DNA of 64,000 nucleotides from Lophius americanus. Its lineage: Eukaryota; Chordata; Actinopteri; Lophiiformes; Lophiidae. The stretch covers positions 12,002,001-12,066,000 of the forward strand of contig JBBDHG010000003.1 of the NCBI GenBank assembly GCA_037951165.1, given 5' to 3'. The notes below the pieces were generated by a model. That model ran no database searches and was not told the DNA's origin. It worked only from the letters and a program-made list of their open reading frames with translations. A program made the translations under genes and the position numbers. Position 1 is the first letter of the stretch. Every line of letters begins with the position of its first letter. Positions 22,057-34,353 of the stretch are shown here, piece after piece.

Positions 22057-22280
22057 CGGCAACATTTTTTTTTTATTTGGTGTTTGCAATGCACCACCGT
22101 TGTTTTTCAAATCAGACTCTTTTTTTTCTTCATTTTATTATATCATATTCTTTTCTCATCCACTCTGTTCTCCAGTCTTCTCTCCTTTGGTTCTACATTC
22201 TCCTCTTCTCCTCTACTCAGAGGTCAACGATCCTGCGAGGCCTTGCTTAATAAAGCCTGAGCTTTATGTCATAGCCAGTT

Positions 22281-22375
22281 GTAGTAGTATGTGCATCTAG
22301 CTCTTCCTAGTGGACATATGTAGTATTTTACATGCAAAATCCGTCTCTGGGGCCTAAATCATGGTGTTTCATGTA
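22281..22375 (+). repeat. dispersed repeat (partner 18965-19048)
   Basis: Same ordered blocks as the partner copy; unidentified family. Confidence 0.55.
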
Positions 22376-25300
22376 TGGTATTAAAGTATAATAATGTTGT
22401 TATGACCTATTTGTTCAATATAAAAAAAAAACATGTCAGGCAAGGATAGAAATATTTTTATGTTTTCATTTTTTTATATCAGATTACTCACGTATTTATC
22501 ACAGTTATCGGTACAACTTTATTGTTATTGGGGAGCTACTTTGAGTTTATCTTAGGTATATTATTCAAACAAGGCTTAACTTAAAAAAAACAATGCGTAT
22601 GGAACTGATTTTAAAGAAGTTTTCCACAGCTGTGGGTACAGATATGAAGTGTTTGTTTACACAACCCTGATAAAAACTTACTCGAATACAAGTTCCACTC
22701 TAGTCCTACTTAAATCAGATTTGGATTTTTAAGTCTGTTAAACAAATTAGCTAATAGACTTACCCTGAGGAGACCAGCAACTCTGGTTTGTAGCATATTA
22801 AAGATGTGAGCCAGTGTAACTTAGTGGGATAACTACAAATGTAAATCTTTGCAATGGCTTCTAATAAAAAAACACAGAATATTTTAAGCAGAAATTGGAG
22901 GGTATAACATTTAATCTAACTAACAGAAGTGGATAAGATGGTGAGTTGCTGTTAGAAAGTTTTCTACTTTGTTAGTGGGTCTGTGAAATGTCAAATCCTG
23001 ACATTCAAAGGTCATCCGACCTGACCTTCCGTCAGTATATTTGATTTTATTTGAACATACTGCATGTTATCCACTTGATGTGGAGCTGCAATAGCGGGAG
23101 TGTAATGTCAATCAAATATTTGGCTTTCTGAATTTGCACTCCAGCACCAAAAGCCTTATCCAACTCATTAATTAACACGTTTGTTTTTGCTAAATGAAGA
23201 GGATGTGTGGCGATGGAGGAAGAAGTTAATTGTAGAAGGTAAATTGGCAGACTTTTTTGAGATTTTGTTTGAGATTTGATCCAAATGTAAAGTGCATTAT
23301 ACATTAAATGTATTATTATTATTTATTATTATTACTTAGTTGTTGATGTATGTGGTATATTTAACTTAAAATAAGCCTTCAGACACTGAAGAGAGCAAAG
23401 CTGTAATAGAAACCAGAGATCATAGATATAGTCCTGAAACTCTCTCATTACTTACATGATAGAAATAACACAAAGTTCATGTTATTCTACACATTTTTTG
23501 GGGGATAGGACTAGTAGGACTCTCCATTTGGCACAGTTGGATAATCATCCACTTAACTCTATGGCGCTCAATGCAAATACCACAACCTTTTAGCTGTCAT
23601 CTTTTACCTCTCTGCTGTGCGCATGAGCTGAGGGTAACGGTCCTCTCTCTTTGCCCGTCTATAGAGGGGCAGAGACTTTCATGGGTGTGTGAGGGGCCAG
23701 TGAATGAACATGAAAGTGTGATATGCTGGAATGTAACATGTGAAATGTGATTGTTTGTATTCCTAAGGGATAAAGTTGTCCATATTGCTCAGCGGAACTG
23801 TGCTTCTCAGTCTACGGATGGCATCAATCATAGCGCAGTGAATAGTGGGGGGTGGGGAATGATGATTAACTCTCATCAAGTATTGGCAATTTATCTATCT
23901 TGGTGAACATTTTTTCCATTTCACATGTAATCAAACATTGTTTGTTTCAAATTACCTTTTTTTTTTAGACTTCTTGCTCGGACATTAGAAAACAGAACTC
24001 CATAATAGCATTAAGTGGCATTTGATTGGAGATTATTTTGCGTTAAGTTATTAGGTAGATTCAGGGCCCCTCTGTTGACATTGAAGAAAAAATAAAGTAA
24101 AGTTGTGGTAAGGACTTAATATCTTGTGGGAAGAAGATAATAGCCCAAGTAGTGGTCCCGTGACTTAAAAAGGCTTCATATGTCGTCAGTAGTTGTTGAT
24201 GTTCCACATTGTTTCCAGTTTTGGTCTCGTGACTCACATTCCCGTCTTTTTCTAGCTCCCCGTTTCTCCTGTTGCTGCTTGTCTCTGTGATTATACTGTC
24301 CTGTCAGATTGTGAACACCTGAGTCTCGAAAAAACCGCTGCCTTCCAGTCTATTTATCTGGACTCAACTGTCCTCATGTGCCACATCGTAGTGTTCCCCC
24401 GTTTCAGTGTTTTTGAGGGTTCCCAGTGTTTGCTGGTTCTTAACTCTGCTTTTGTGCCGGACTGTCTAAAAAATGTCTATTTTGCCTGCCCCTTTGGATA
24501 TTAGCTAGGCTACTACCGGCAACCAAAATTGTACATGTGTATATAGGATAGTTATTGAATGAACCTAACCAGAGGCAAAACCCAAACATTGGAAATGTTA
24601 TCTAGAGCACTTCATTAATGTGTCCATGATGCTATCTATAATAAAGGTACCTACAGCCATTGCTCACCTACTGCTACAGCCACAACCATCTCATTCCCAT
24701 GACTTTATACATGTCGGAGTGAGTTATTAAGTTATGGCCACAAGATAAGTCATTCCCAAACCTTACTAAGACGTAAAATGTCAATGTTCAAGGTCATCGT
24801 AAAATGTATTTATAATCTTTTCAACACAAATTTATCATTTGGTCACTCATGAATATCAGGTCCCCCTTCATTATAGAATTACAGAAATTACAGAAATAAT
24901 TTAAGAAACCTGTATGGCTGTAAAAACAGGAGTACAGCTTTGAAATAGGAGTGGTGATAATCAGTGGATGAACTGTTGGATGGATCTCACATTGACAGAT
25001 GAGAGGTGGTCAAATTTACATGATAATGGCTGAAGCTTTGTTCTCAAACAAGCACTTGCTTAGGAGGGGTATGTGAGCACAGCTAAGATTACATGTATCC
25101 TGTAGTGATATATTGCTGGTAAAGCTAACGTCTACATAGAATCAGGAAATGAACCAGCAGAGGACCCGTTCTTTCTGGAGCTCCATAAAATCCTCCATTT
25201 GTGACAAAAGCCTTAGTTTTATATGACTGAACTTTAATGGAACAATTCATTTAGAGGTCACTCAAGGATATGTGCATTTAAACACCTGAACAACAAGCTG

Positions 25301-26124
25301 TAAAGTCTCTCACAAACTATATTTATACTGCTCTGACACAAGATAATTCCGCTGAGGCAGCCTTTCTCTAGACTTCTGCCACCTCCAATAATATTCTGAG
25401 TTGCTCATAGGACTTCATCCAAATTTATCTAGATGCCTTTTTCCCCATGTCACAGTGACAACACATGACTTGGTGAACCTTCAGTCAGCACTTGGTCATT
25501 AAAAGGTTATGTAGAGATCAGCAGCGGCTGGTTTGGTTTAAAAGCTGGGGAAGATGGAGAGATTTTTTTCTTTTAATGCATCAGCTTTCTTTAACATCAC
25601 AAGGCATTTATACATTATTTGAAAACGTTTTTTACAGCCAGAGCTAAAATTCCTTTTCACTTGTAACCTGTAAACACATCAAATCACATTTTAAGAACTC
25701 TGCTTGCAGAAATACACCAAGGGATTTTATGTTTCCTGTTACCAAGCAAATTTGAGGTTATGGTCATTTTCCAACATTTACATTTAAATTCAGTTCTAAA
25801 CATGTACCGGTTTTAAACTATCATACCTACTTCAGTACTATTTATTCATATTTGACTTTTATTATTTGCATTATAATTTATTCATATTTATCCGGCATGA
25901 GTACTTTTGTAGTCAAATAAATACATGTCGTATTCCAGCCATACATTGGATGTGTCTGTTCCCTGATGATGAGAATATGAAGATCACGAATTGAAAAACA
26001 ATTTATGACATCCTGATTTTTGACTGACTAATTTGAATAATTAAATACTTGGGTTGGTCAAATTGATATTTCCCAGATATTGGGTGGTACCCCTTCATTT
26101 TAACGAGATTCAAAGTGGCATATA
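22376..26124. other. no gene seen; AT-rich non-coding DNA
   Basis: No coding motifs. A short retroposon-like tail GCATTATACATTAAATG followed by TTA repeats lies at 23290-23335 and recurs in reverse at 57722-57790. The rest is unassigned. Confidence 0.45.
23285..23335 (+). repeat. short (TTA)n-tailed retroposon end
   Basis: AAAGTGCATTATACATTAAATG then ATTATT repeats. The reverse complement of the same block is at 57722-57790, and a similar end is near 7045-7070. Confidence 0.5.
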
Positions 26125-26290
26125 AAGTGTCACACCTCTGTGCGTTTGTTTATCTGTTTGTTTGTGAGCAACATTTAGGAAAATATACAAGATGGATTTG
26201 CATGAAAATTCTACCCAGTGGTAGGTTTTGGCATATCCTACAGATGGTTACATTTTTATGACTTTAAGTGTTGTGACGTCACATTGTAAG
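26125..26290 (+). repeat. dispersed teleost repeat, copy 1
   Basis: GTTTGTTTATCTGTTTGTTTG, then GATGGATTTGCATGAAAA, TCTACCCAGTGGTAGGT, CCTACAGATGGTTACATTT and GACGTCAC. The same ordered blocks recur at 26577-26765 and 40235-40395. The family is not named. Confidence 0.65.
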
Positions 26291-26576
26291 AGAGGGCCAT
26301 GGACAAATTTAAATTGGAGACTGGTCTTTAGAAGTTCAACCAAACATCCACTTTGTGCCCAGAACTAGAAAACTATCGGGTTCAGCTGAACTAAAATACA
26401 ATTATTTGTCCTCCTGTATTTAGGCTTTGAAATTAAGATTCTGACAATAATAGTGGAGTTTATTGAGACTTTGATAACTTCCGGTAATTTCGGTCACATG
26501 TGACAGTTACAATATAATAATGAAAGTAAACTCCATATATGACTTAAAATTGACGATATAGCATTATCAATGCCTA

Positions 26577-26765
26577 AATCTACCCAGAGGTGCGTTTTGG
26601 CTCTTGAATGAGGATTGTGCTCAATAAGTGCTTTTTCTAGTTTGTCTGTTTCTTTGTTTTCCCTTCAGCAAATTACCCTTTAGAATGAAAAACTAATGGA
26701 CAGATTTGCGTGAACGGTTTTGGTGTATTCCACAGATGATCACATTTTGGTGACATAATGTATTT
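26577..26765 (+). repeat. dispersed teleost repeat, copy 2
   Basis: TCTACCCAGAGGTGCG, TTTGTCTGTTTCTTTG, GGACAGATTTGCGTGAA and CCACAGATGATCACATTTTGG match copy 1, about 450 bp away in the same orientation. Confidence 0.6.
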
Positions 26766-27198
26766 TGCAGCATCAAAAATATGGCTATTGCTGCCTTTGT
26801 TCCCTTGATTCTTTTGATGTCTCTTTGGTGGTGGATGGAGGGGTCATTGGGCTGAACAGAGACACTGAAGTGGATGGCAAAGTCACAACAGGCTTCAGAG
26901 GATTTGATAGATTTTTAGAAAGTACTTTGAAGTTGTCGGTAGATTTAGAGGCTGGCAGTAACCCAGCCATAAATGGAGAAATCTGCTTGAATTTTACCTA
27001 AACGTTGGCAACGTTCCTTTTATGTCTTAAACTGGAGAGGACCAGGAATTAATGCAACAAGATCTGTTTAAGTCTAAATCTTAAACAGCCATTGTTTACA
27101 ATCTCAAACAAAAAGCCCTGCTCAGATTCTGGGAGGTAGCTTTTTCTAGTTATTTTGTATTTTCAAAATATAAAAATGTGTCATAGATACTCAGCTAA

Positions 27199-27245
27199 AC
27201 ACACACACACACAGACACATACACATACACACACGTGCACACAAA
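27199..27245. repeat. CA-rich microsatellite
   Basis: About 45 bp of imperfect CA repeats with CAGACACATACACATAC interruptions. Confidence 0.85.
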
Positions 27246-27254
27246 ACAAAGCAA

Positions 27255-27735
27255 CAAAAACAACTGTTCTAAAATCATCCTTGCTGGTACGTTTTTCATG
27301 GTGTCTAGGTAAAAGCTAAGCAAAGAAGCTAACTATTGAAGCTAAACAAATGAATATATTGAGACAAAGCCTAAATAAAATGTATTTACCACAATTATGA
27401 CACAGTTCCCCTTCAATGTCACATTGAAGAGGAAATAAGGACATTCTCAATATGGTCAATGTCAATATTGTATGCTGGTTGTTGATTGATAAAGGAGGAC
27501 ATCATTTCCTGTATGGTGACCTATAGTACACTATTGTGGAAAAAAGATACACATTGAAATGCATTTAAATTGACTCCGTCACCAGAGAATGATAGTGACG
27601 TCTGTCATCCTCTGCTCTCCACTTCACACAGATTTCCTTTCCTCTTGCCGCTAGGTGTCCCTGTTGTCGCATAATATGATTTCAATAATGGAATTTTACC
27701 AAAGAAGACACTAATTTTCTTTCGATTTCAACCAG
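27255..27735 (+). repeat. old ~480-bp repeat, uninterrupted copy (partner 52965-53485 + 54772-54985)
   Basis: Matches the second site over a series of ordered blocks: ACAACT(G)TTC, AAAGCTAA…AAGCTAAC, GTATTTACCA, GAGGAAAT, ATGTCAATATTGT, GTTGTTGATTG, GTCTGTC(A/C)TCCTCTGCTC, CTAGGTGTC(C/A)CTGTTG and CATAATaTGA-TTTCA-TAATGG. This copy lacks the 1270-bp hAT insertion and so serves as an empty-site reference. Confidence 0.7.
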
Positions 27736-27739
27736 TTAC

Positions 27740-29322
27740 TTTTCTTATATTTCCATCTCCATTTTGCATCCTCCTCTGCCTCCATGGACCAGCAGGCTCT
27801 TGTACCTAAGACCTCCAACAAACCATCAGTAGTGATCAGCTACCCTTAAATAAATATTATCATTTGATGTGATTTGATGGTAGTTTTCTCTTTAGTTTCT
27901 GGATAATTTGTTTTCCAGAACCACATTGCATTCACTGGCCCTGTTTGGCCATAGGACGAGGATGTTTCTTTGAGTGAAAATGTTTGGAATCATTCTTTCA
28001 TTTCATGAGCAACTCTCAGTCTTATCATTATATCTGGTCTATTTAAATGTAATACGAACAGCGATCGTAAAACATACCCAATGAGCAACAACAGATGGTG
28101 GATTATTTGTGCTGGTATACACGCTCCCCCTCCCTTTTCACTTGTATGTGTTATGAAGACGGCTGCTAATAAAATCTGACTGGACATTTATTGGTTTTTC
28201 AAAACCTTAAAGATACACATGAAGCACACATTGGTTTCCTGTGTGTTTGCATTTGGAGCATATGGATATCCTATGCTACACGTGATCAATACTCCATCAG
28301 CTCGGCTCTTTGATAGTGCTCACGGCGCAGTCATCAGTCATCCACTCAGCCATGAACAAGTGAGGATGTTTTAAAATTAGAATCATTTACATGAGATGAT
28401 TGACAAAGTCAGCGCTCATGTTTTGTCTATGCTGCATATTCATGCAAATTACCATCATCTGCCTCGATCCATTAACAGCTGTGAAACTACACAGCAGATC
28501 ATTATTGTCAGCCATTCCCAGAATCTGCAGTTCTATCAAGCATTTAGAAGATCTTTATATGAGTCTATTTTTCTCTTGCAGCTCTTGCATTAAGTCCTGC
28601 TGTCCCTACGTGACCTCGAGGTCCACTGTTGAAATGCAAATATGGTTATATTTGATTGGAAGTATTGATCAAGGTCTTATTGTTTTTGTACGATACTTTA
28701 ATGGTGTTGCATGAAGCATAGCCTGACTGAGTGCTAGCTTTGTGGCTGCCAGATCAACCAGAACAAAAGTCAAGCTGGTGCAAAATCCATAAGCGGATCT
28801 TTCTCAGAAGAAGCTTTTAACAATACATGTTTTTATTGAGCAGTTATCAGTGATCAATATCTTTTTATGCAGTGTTGAGTTTTCCCCTCATTCTCAGTCG
28901 TCATAGTTTTTTCTCCTGATTGTGGAAAAGCCTCAAGACCAAGGTGCACCCTAACCAAATAAATGCCAGATGAAGTGATTCTGGCCGGGGCCTCAGGCAG
29001 TTCAGAAGATCGGACGGATTGGAACTGACTGCGTGGGTCAAAAGCCACTCGAATTGATTTTGAAATCAGATGATGCATAACGGTTTCTCAAATATGGAAC
29101 AGATTATTAAGTGTGGATACATGTTACGATAAAGATAAGTTATATCTCAAGAGTTAAACTCCATGGTCTGAAAAATATATTTACATATATATTTCATTTG
29201 TTGCTGTGATTTTATAGTAAAGTAGTAAAGTAAAAAAAAACAACCTATCCTTCCACTCACAAAATTTAACATTAACCTACGTCATGACTTGAAAATGGAT
29301 GAAAATGTGTGTGTGGAGCACA
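27740..29322. other. no gene seen; mostly unique DNA
   Basis: Several short open frames overlap on both strands (for example 28396-28714) without recognisable features. No repeats were identified by eye. Confidence 0.45.
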
Positions 29323-29545
29323 CATTAAAGCCATCAAGTATATGTCACAAAGACATCAAGTAATCAAGTAATCAAGTAAGCAAATTTGTCAATGCCTTCA
29401 AGTAACACACCGCAACAAAATCGTTTTCAATTTAAACGTCACAAAGATATTAGAACCATCAGGTGTCATAGACATCAATTTACATGTTACAAAGAGAATA
29501 AATACATCAAGTCATGTAAAATACATCAGAACATTAAGTTGGATC
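29323..29545 (+). repeat. degenerate ACATCAAG-type minisatellite, cluster 1
   Basis: Repeated variants of ACATCAAGT(C/A)A…ATGT(C/T)ACAAAGA, including ATCAAGTAATCAAGTAATCAAG at 29354-29375 in overlapping units. The same unit appears at 32234-32469 and 33662-33712, and in reverse complement at 57490-58620. Confidence 0.75.
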
Positions 29546-30286
29546 AAACAGTCCATGTTCATACATTGAAGAATGTCTTACAGTAAAAAAAAATAGGTTA
29601 ATACAGTGAAACAATCCAGGTTCATACAGGTTCTTCAACTCGGGGTAGGATCTAGACAAATTTGCATGGGATGGCAAGAGCGTGGCATGGAACCTTTGAG
29701 GGTTGGCATTGACTGGTATATATTAATATACATGGATAAAAACAGTATATGCTCTTGTTTGTATATCTCAACAGTGGGAGCTGATTCCAAACTGGATTGG
29801 CAGGTTGGGGTGACAATTAGTCTTCTATGGGTAGTAACTGCCACCCTATGGCTCCTGCTAGCTATGCTTCTGCTTCCACCTCATCATCAAGCACACAAAG
29901 ATTTCTTGAAGAATTTGTAGTTTAGATTTTACTGCATCTAATTATGCAATTTGAAGCTGCCAGCGGAGTGCCAGTCGACCTTTACTCTGCGCGGAACGAT
30001 TATCTAACTTTGCATGAACACTGATTTATTTCTAAATTATGCATTTGTGATTGTGTGGCTGGAGGGGAATCTGAGCTAAAGCTCTCACACAGTATTTCAA
30101 TCCCTGTGGACAGTTTTGATGTCTTGATGTTGGCAGTCTGATTGGAGTGGTGAAATGGAGAAGCAGGCACAACTTTATTGATGTTTCATTGCTAGGTCAA
30201 CAAAGTCCAAAGACCGTTATATTTATATTAAGCGGTTTATTACGATCATGATTATTTCTTATGAAATTGTTATTATTCTTGTCGGC
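29546..30286. other. no gene seen
   Basis: The open frame 29606-29920 has a hydrophobic Leu-rich end but no family match. Nothing else stands out. Confidence 0.45.
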
Positions 30287-30598
30287 GGCACGGTGGCGCA
30301 GTGATTCTGGTTGGAATCCACAACTGCCAGCCTTTCTGTGCGGAGTTTGGTCGTCTTCCCTGAGTCTGCGTGAGTTCTCTCTGGGAACTTTAGCTTCCTC
30401 CCACAGTCCAAAAACATGTAATATAGGTGAATTGCGAGTGGTTGTATGTCTCTATATGTCCACCCTGCGATGGACTGGTGACTTGTCAAGGGTGTACCCC
30501 ACCTCTTGCCCGATGTTAGCTGGGATAGGTTCCAGCGTCCCTGCCACCCTGAACAGGATAAGCGTTAGATAATGAATGAATGAATGAATGAAATTTCA
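30287..30598 (+). mobile_element. tRNA-derived SINE, HE1-like
   Basis: Head GGCACGGTGGCGCAGTGATT (A-box region), body TTTCTGTGCGGAGTTTGG, CTTCCTCCCACAGTCCAAAA, ACATGTAATATAGGTGAATTG, CCTGCGATGGACTGGTGAC, GGGTGTACCCCACCTCTTGC and GCTGGGATAGGTTCCAGCG, then a GAAT-repeat tail. These are the consecutive blocks of an abundant fish SINE related to zebrafish HE1. The B box has been lost by a small deletion near 30320. Confidence 0.8.
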
Positions 30599-32233
30599 GT
30601 CCAGTACTTCCTCTTATGAAGTTTTAGGTGGGTTTTGAAAATATTCACTCAAATAGTTTTTGAGTAATTGCATTAAAACGAAGTATCTGTGGCGGCTGAT
30701 GCGATGATGAATCTATAACAACCCCTACTTGCTGAGGATATAATTTTTTTAAAAAAACATTTGACCGGGAGTGAAGGAGTCCCTCAGATAATTAAAAGTG
30801 TACAATTTCATCTTCAAATCAAAGCTTGTCTCTTTTGTACGTTTTTTCTTTTTTCTAAGTGTTTGTAATTCCCTAAAAAATCGGTATATTATGGAATCAT
30901 CATCACCCAGTTCAGAAAATGCTGTGTCTGCAACTCAAAAACTATTTCAAGTGTCATTTTCGAAACTTCAAGCCCAAAATGCAAGGAAGGATACGGATTG
31001 ATTTTGAGAAAAGTTCCATTGCAAACTCTATTTCTGACACTAAAGTATGCTTTATCGCCAAAAATTTCACCGTAATTCCAACCGTTTATCAGATTTAGTC
31101 CCAATTTGGTGTATATGAATCAACTCTAGTAGTTAATATTTTAACAACTACGGGTAGCCTTTAATGAAACACACAGTGTTTCAAACACAGCTTCCCAACT
31201 GTTGGTTGGAGTTTGGTGCATAAGGATTGATTCGAGGTGATCTCGTCAACTTGGTGAGCAGAAGTGGAGCAGGATCATCTTCTCTAGCACCAGAACTATT
31301 GTAAGCTCAGATGCTGTGTTCTTGAACAATCGGAAAAGGAGTTTTTACTCAAACAAGATTATTTGAATGTATCGCCTGCTTGGATAAATTATTCAATGCC
31401 CTAATTTATCTGACCTGACGTCATAATCATGGAATCTGTTGTTGTATTCTATTTTAGTGGGACTTAAAAGTGTCTGATGTATTATTCAAGCTGTAAAAAC
31501 TGTTACAACTGTTACAACAAACTGTGTTACAGTTTTTACAAAGGCATATGAGCCCACTTGTCTCCTCGTGTTTATTGGTCTGGAAATGATTGACTACTGA
31601 TATTTCAGCAGGGCATTCAAATTGTTTCCCAAGTCGATCACAGAATGAACCTTATCAGAAAGTAATGGAATTACTGGGATAAGCATAATCTTGAAGCCAG
31701 CATGAGAGCGACGCTGCAAAGGAGGACGGAATCCTGCAGAGAGAGAGGAGGTGGTGTGCTGGTGGAAGGCGAGCTGAATGGAGGTTTTAGGATGAAGCTG
31801 TGACCCCATTTATAACACTTGCCATTAAGCCGCCAATGAGGCAAGAGATATAAGCTTTTAGGATTCTCTTCCTGCGTTCTCATCTTTTGTTCAACATGTT
31901 CCTCCATCTTTTTGCTCAGGTTTCTTTCTAACGATCCTCTCAGAGGAGACTTTTGCAGGTTAATGCATGTTTTTTCCCACACAAGGTGGTGCTCGACGAG
32001 GTTTGACTCGTGTGTCAGCTGTCTCCGTCTCAATACCTGGACAAAAAATGAAAGTGGAACTTTTTGTTGAGGACATGAGTGCCAAGCGTTCAACACTCTG
32101 ACATAAGATGCAGCCTGATCAGGAATACTCTTATATGAGACTGTTTTTTGCACAAATCAGAAAATAAGCCTGTTAGGAGACAATAGGAATTTACTAAGTC
32201 TGTAACAATGGCAACGTAGAAATTCTCAACTGA
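30599..32233. other. no gene seen; mostly unique DNA
   Basis: The long minus-strand frame 32153-31671 (160 codons) opens with GTG rather than ATG and shows no domain; I regard it as chance. The block TCCTCTCAGAGGAG near 31935 also occurs near 33740. Confidence 0.45.
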
Positions 32234-32469
32234 TATCAAAGACATCAAGTCACATGTCAAGGACATAAAAGCCACCAACGTTAATGTCATAATGACATCA
32301 AGGTGTATATTACAAAGATGTTAAGGCACATCCCAAAGACATCAAAGCCACTAAGTCACATGTCACAAAAACATCAAAACCATCCAATCGCATGTCACAT
32401 GTGACCACTGAAGTCACATGTTAAAGTCATCAAGTTACACTTTACAAAGACAACAAATATATCAAGTTG
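32234..32469 (+). repeat. degenerate ACATCAAG-type minisatellite, cluster 2
   Basis: Units such as AAAGACATCAAGTCACATGT and CATCAAAGCCACTAAGTCAC recur with substitutions through 236 bp. It stops exactly where the Rex3 3' tail begins at 32470, and minisatellite sequence resumes at 33662 beyond the LINE. Confidence 0.8.
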
Positions 32470-33650
32470 TCCATCCATCCATTTTCTTCCCCTTATCCGG
32501 GGGTGTGACGCGGTGGCAGAAGGCTAAGACGGACTTTCAAGATATCTATCTCCATTGCAAAGATCCCCCCGGCTCATCATGGTGATCCTGAGGAGTTTCA
32601 ACGCCAGAGCAGAAATACAGTCCCTCCGGCTTAGTTAGATGCTTTCAACCGTTTGTATCTTTGAACTCATTCTTTCTGTCACTACCCAGAGCTCAAAAAC
32701 ATAAGTGAGGGTTGGAAAGTAGATCGACCGTTAAATGCTTTACCTTACGACTCAGCTCTTACTTCACCACAACAAACCGATACAACACCTGCATTACTGC
32801 TGATGCCACACCAAGCCGCCTGTCCTTTTCCCGGCCCATTTTCCCATCACTCGAGAACAGGTCACCAAGATACTTGCTGGACTCCTTGCATGAGGCAGCA
32901 AATCACCCCAACCCGAAGGGGACGGTCCACTGATTCCCGGACGAGAACCATTGCCTCAGATATGGGGGTGCTGACTCTCAAACAGGACGCTACACACTGA
33001 GCTGCAAACTGATCAAGATCATACTGGAGGTCACAGATTGATGAAGAAAACAGTACAGCATCCTCTTCAAACAGCAGAGATGCAATTCTAAGCTCCCCAA
33101 ACAGGATACACTCCTCACCTCGACTGCACCCTGAGATCCTGTCCATGAATATCAAGAACAGAATCGGAGATGGGACATTGATTACCCCATAATGGAACAC
33201 ATCCTCCGGTCCTCCCTTTTTAAAAGTGGGACCACCCCCACAGTCTGCCACTCCACAGGCACTGTCCCTGTCTGCCAAGCGACATTTAATAGGCTAGTCA
33301 ACCATGACAACCCGACAAAGTCCAAAGCCTTCAGAAAATCAGGGCAAATCTCATCCACCTCTGGCTCCTTGCCATTGGGCAGCCTCTTAACTACCTCAGT
33401 GACCTTTGCCAGGAAAATGGATGAGCCTTCCCCCGAGGCCTCTAAGTCTTCCTCCACTATAGAAGGTGTGGCCTCCGAGTTTTTCAAAGTGTTCTCTCCA
33501 TAGCCCGACCATATCCAAGCCAAGCCCTGCTCTCCCTTTCTGAGTCGTTGGAAGGTTTGCCAGAACTTGTTTGGATGCCCATCAAAAGTCATTCACCATG
33601 GCCTACCCAAACTCTTCCAACACCCAAGTAGTTGCTTCCTCTACTTTCAA
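32470..33650 (-). mobile_element. Rex3-type (RTE clade) LINE, 5' truncated copy A
   Basis: Reading leftwards, 33592-33182 gives a linker and RT start (KFWQTFQRLRKG, VDEICPDFLKALD, GLSWLTSL, VPVEWQTVGVVPL). Positions 33278-32862 give later RT blocks (ILFLIFMDRISGCS, the FADD-box equivalent LLFEEDAVLF, and SEAMVLVRESVDRPLRVG). The catalytic FADD is FEED-like here. The 3' end on the minus strand is GGGGAAGAAAATGGATGGAT, the (GGAT)n tail expected for this family. The copy lacks the endonuclease and contains frameshifts. It is inserted inside a minisatellite. Confidence 0.85.
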
Positions 33651-33661
33651 AGCTCAAAGCC

Positions 33662-33712
33662 CTGTTACATGAAAGACATCAAGTCACCTTGATAATAAAG
33701 CCTTCAAGATTT
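33662..33712 (+). repeat. ACATCAAG-type minisatellite, cluster 3 (right flank of Rex3 insertion)
   Basis: TGTTACATGAAAGACATCAAG then GTCACCTTGATAATAAAGCC continues the array interrupted at 32469. Confidence 0.7.
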
Positions 33713-34294
33713 TTGCTCCAGTGTTTTGTTTAGATCCCCTCAGAGGAGGTTTTCAGCAGGAAGCACCTAGAAACAGATTGTCTATCCTGTCTTCCACTGT
33801 GGGTTACTGAATAAACCTCATCAGATACTGAGCATTGAGCATTATTCTGAGAAAAGATAATTGTGAACAAACATTAAAAAAAGTTAGCTTAGAAAATGTT
33901 CTTAAAGGGGACAGGTCTTCATCCATGCAGTCCAACATTGTGTGCTGCCGTGTTTATAAGGAAGCCTGAATGGACAAACCAAACACTGGCAGTAGAGAGG
34001 GCTGTTCACATTCTTTCTGTCAGAGTGACAAAAATATGATGAGGAAAGAATTCTCCTCTCACACAACGACAGTAAAGACGATGAATAATTTTTTGATGAA
34101 TTTTGTAAGAACTTCCAGAAAGCCCAGAGTTTGACAAATTGGAGGATCATACTTACTATTACTTATTATTATTTTTTATAAGGAAAATCAACGGGCTATA
34201 AAACCTCGCCTTCAGAGGAAACATGAACACTTGACTCATAAAACATTAAACTGCCGGACCAATCAGTCCGCCTGGGGGATTCCGTTTGGATGGT

Positions 34295-34353
34295 GAGAGA
34301 CAGTCCCTCGCTCACCCACCCAACCGAGGGAGTGAGCGGTCACTGTCCCTCTC
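34295..34353. repeat. imperfect 20-bp inverted repeat in a GC-richer patch
   Basis: GAGAGACAGTCCCTCGCTCAC (34295-34314, first and last bases approximate) pairs with GTGAGCGGTCACTGTCCCTC (34332-34351) with two or three mismatches or gaps. An inner CCCTCG/CGAGGG pairing offers an alternative fold. Confidence 0.6.

Larger units (their letters stand above)
19926..22280. other. no gene seen; AT-rich DNA with a low-repeat block
   Basis: Apart from the SINE fragment at 20533-20700 and the palindrome cluster at 21963-22056, nothing is recognised. The block 20960-21420 is more balanced in composition and repeat-free. Confidence 0.45.

Noticed and set aside
31671..32153. 160-codon minus-strand frame as a gene
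   Set aside because: Opens with GTG, overlaps another shifted frame, and has no recognisable domain.
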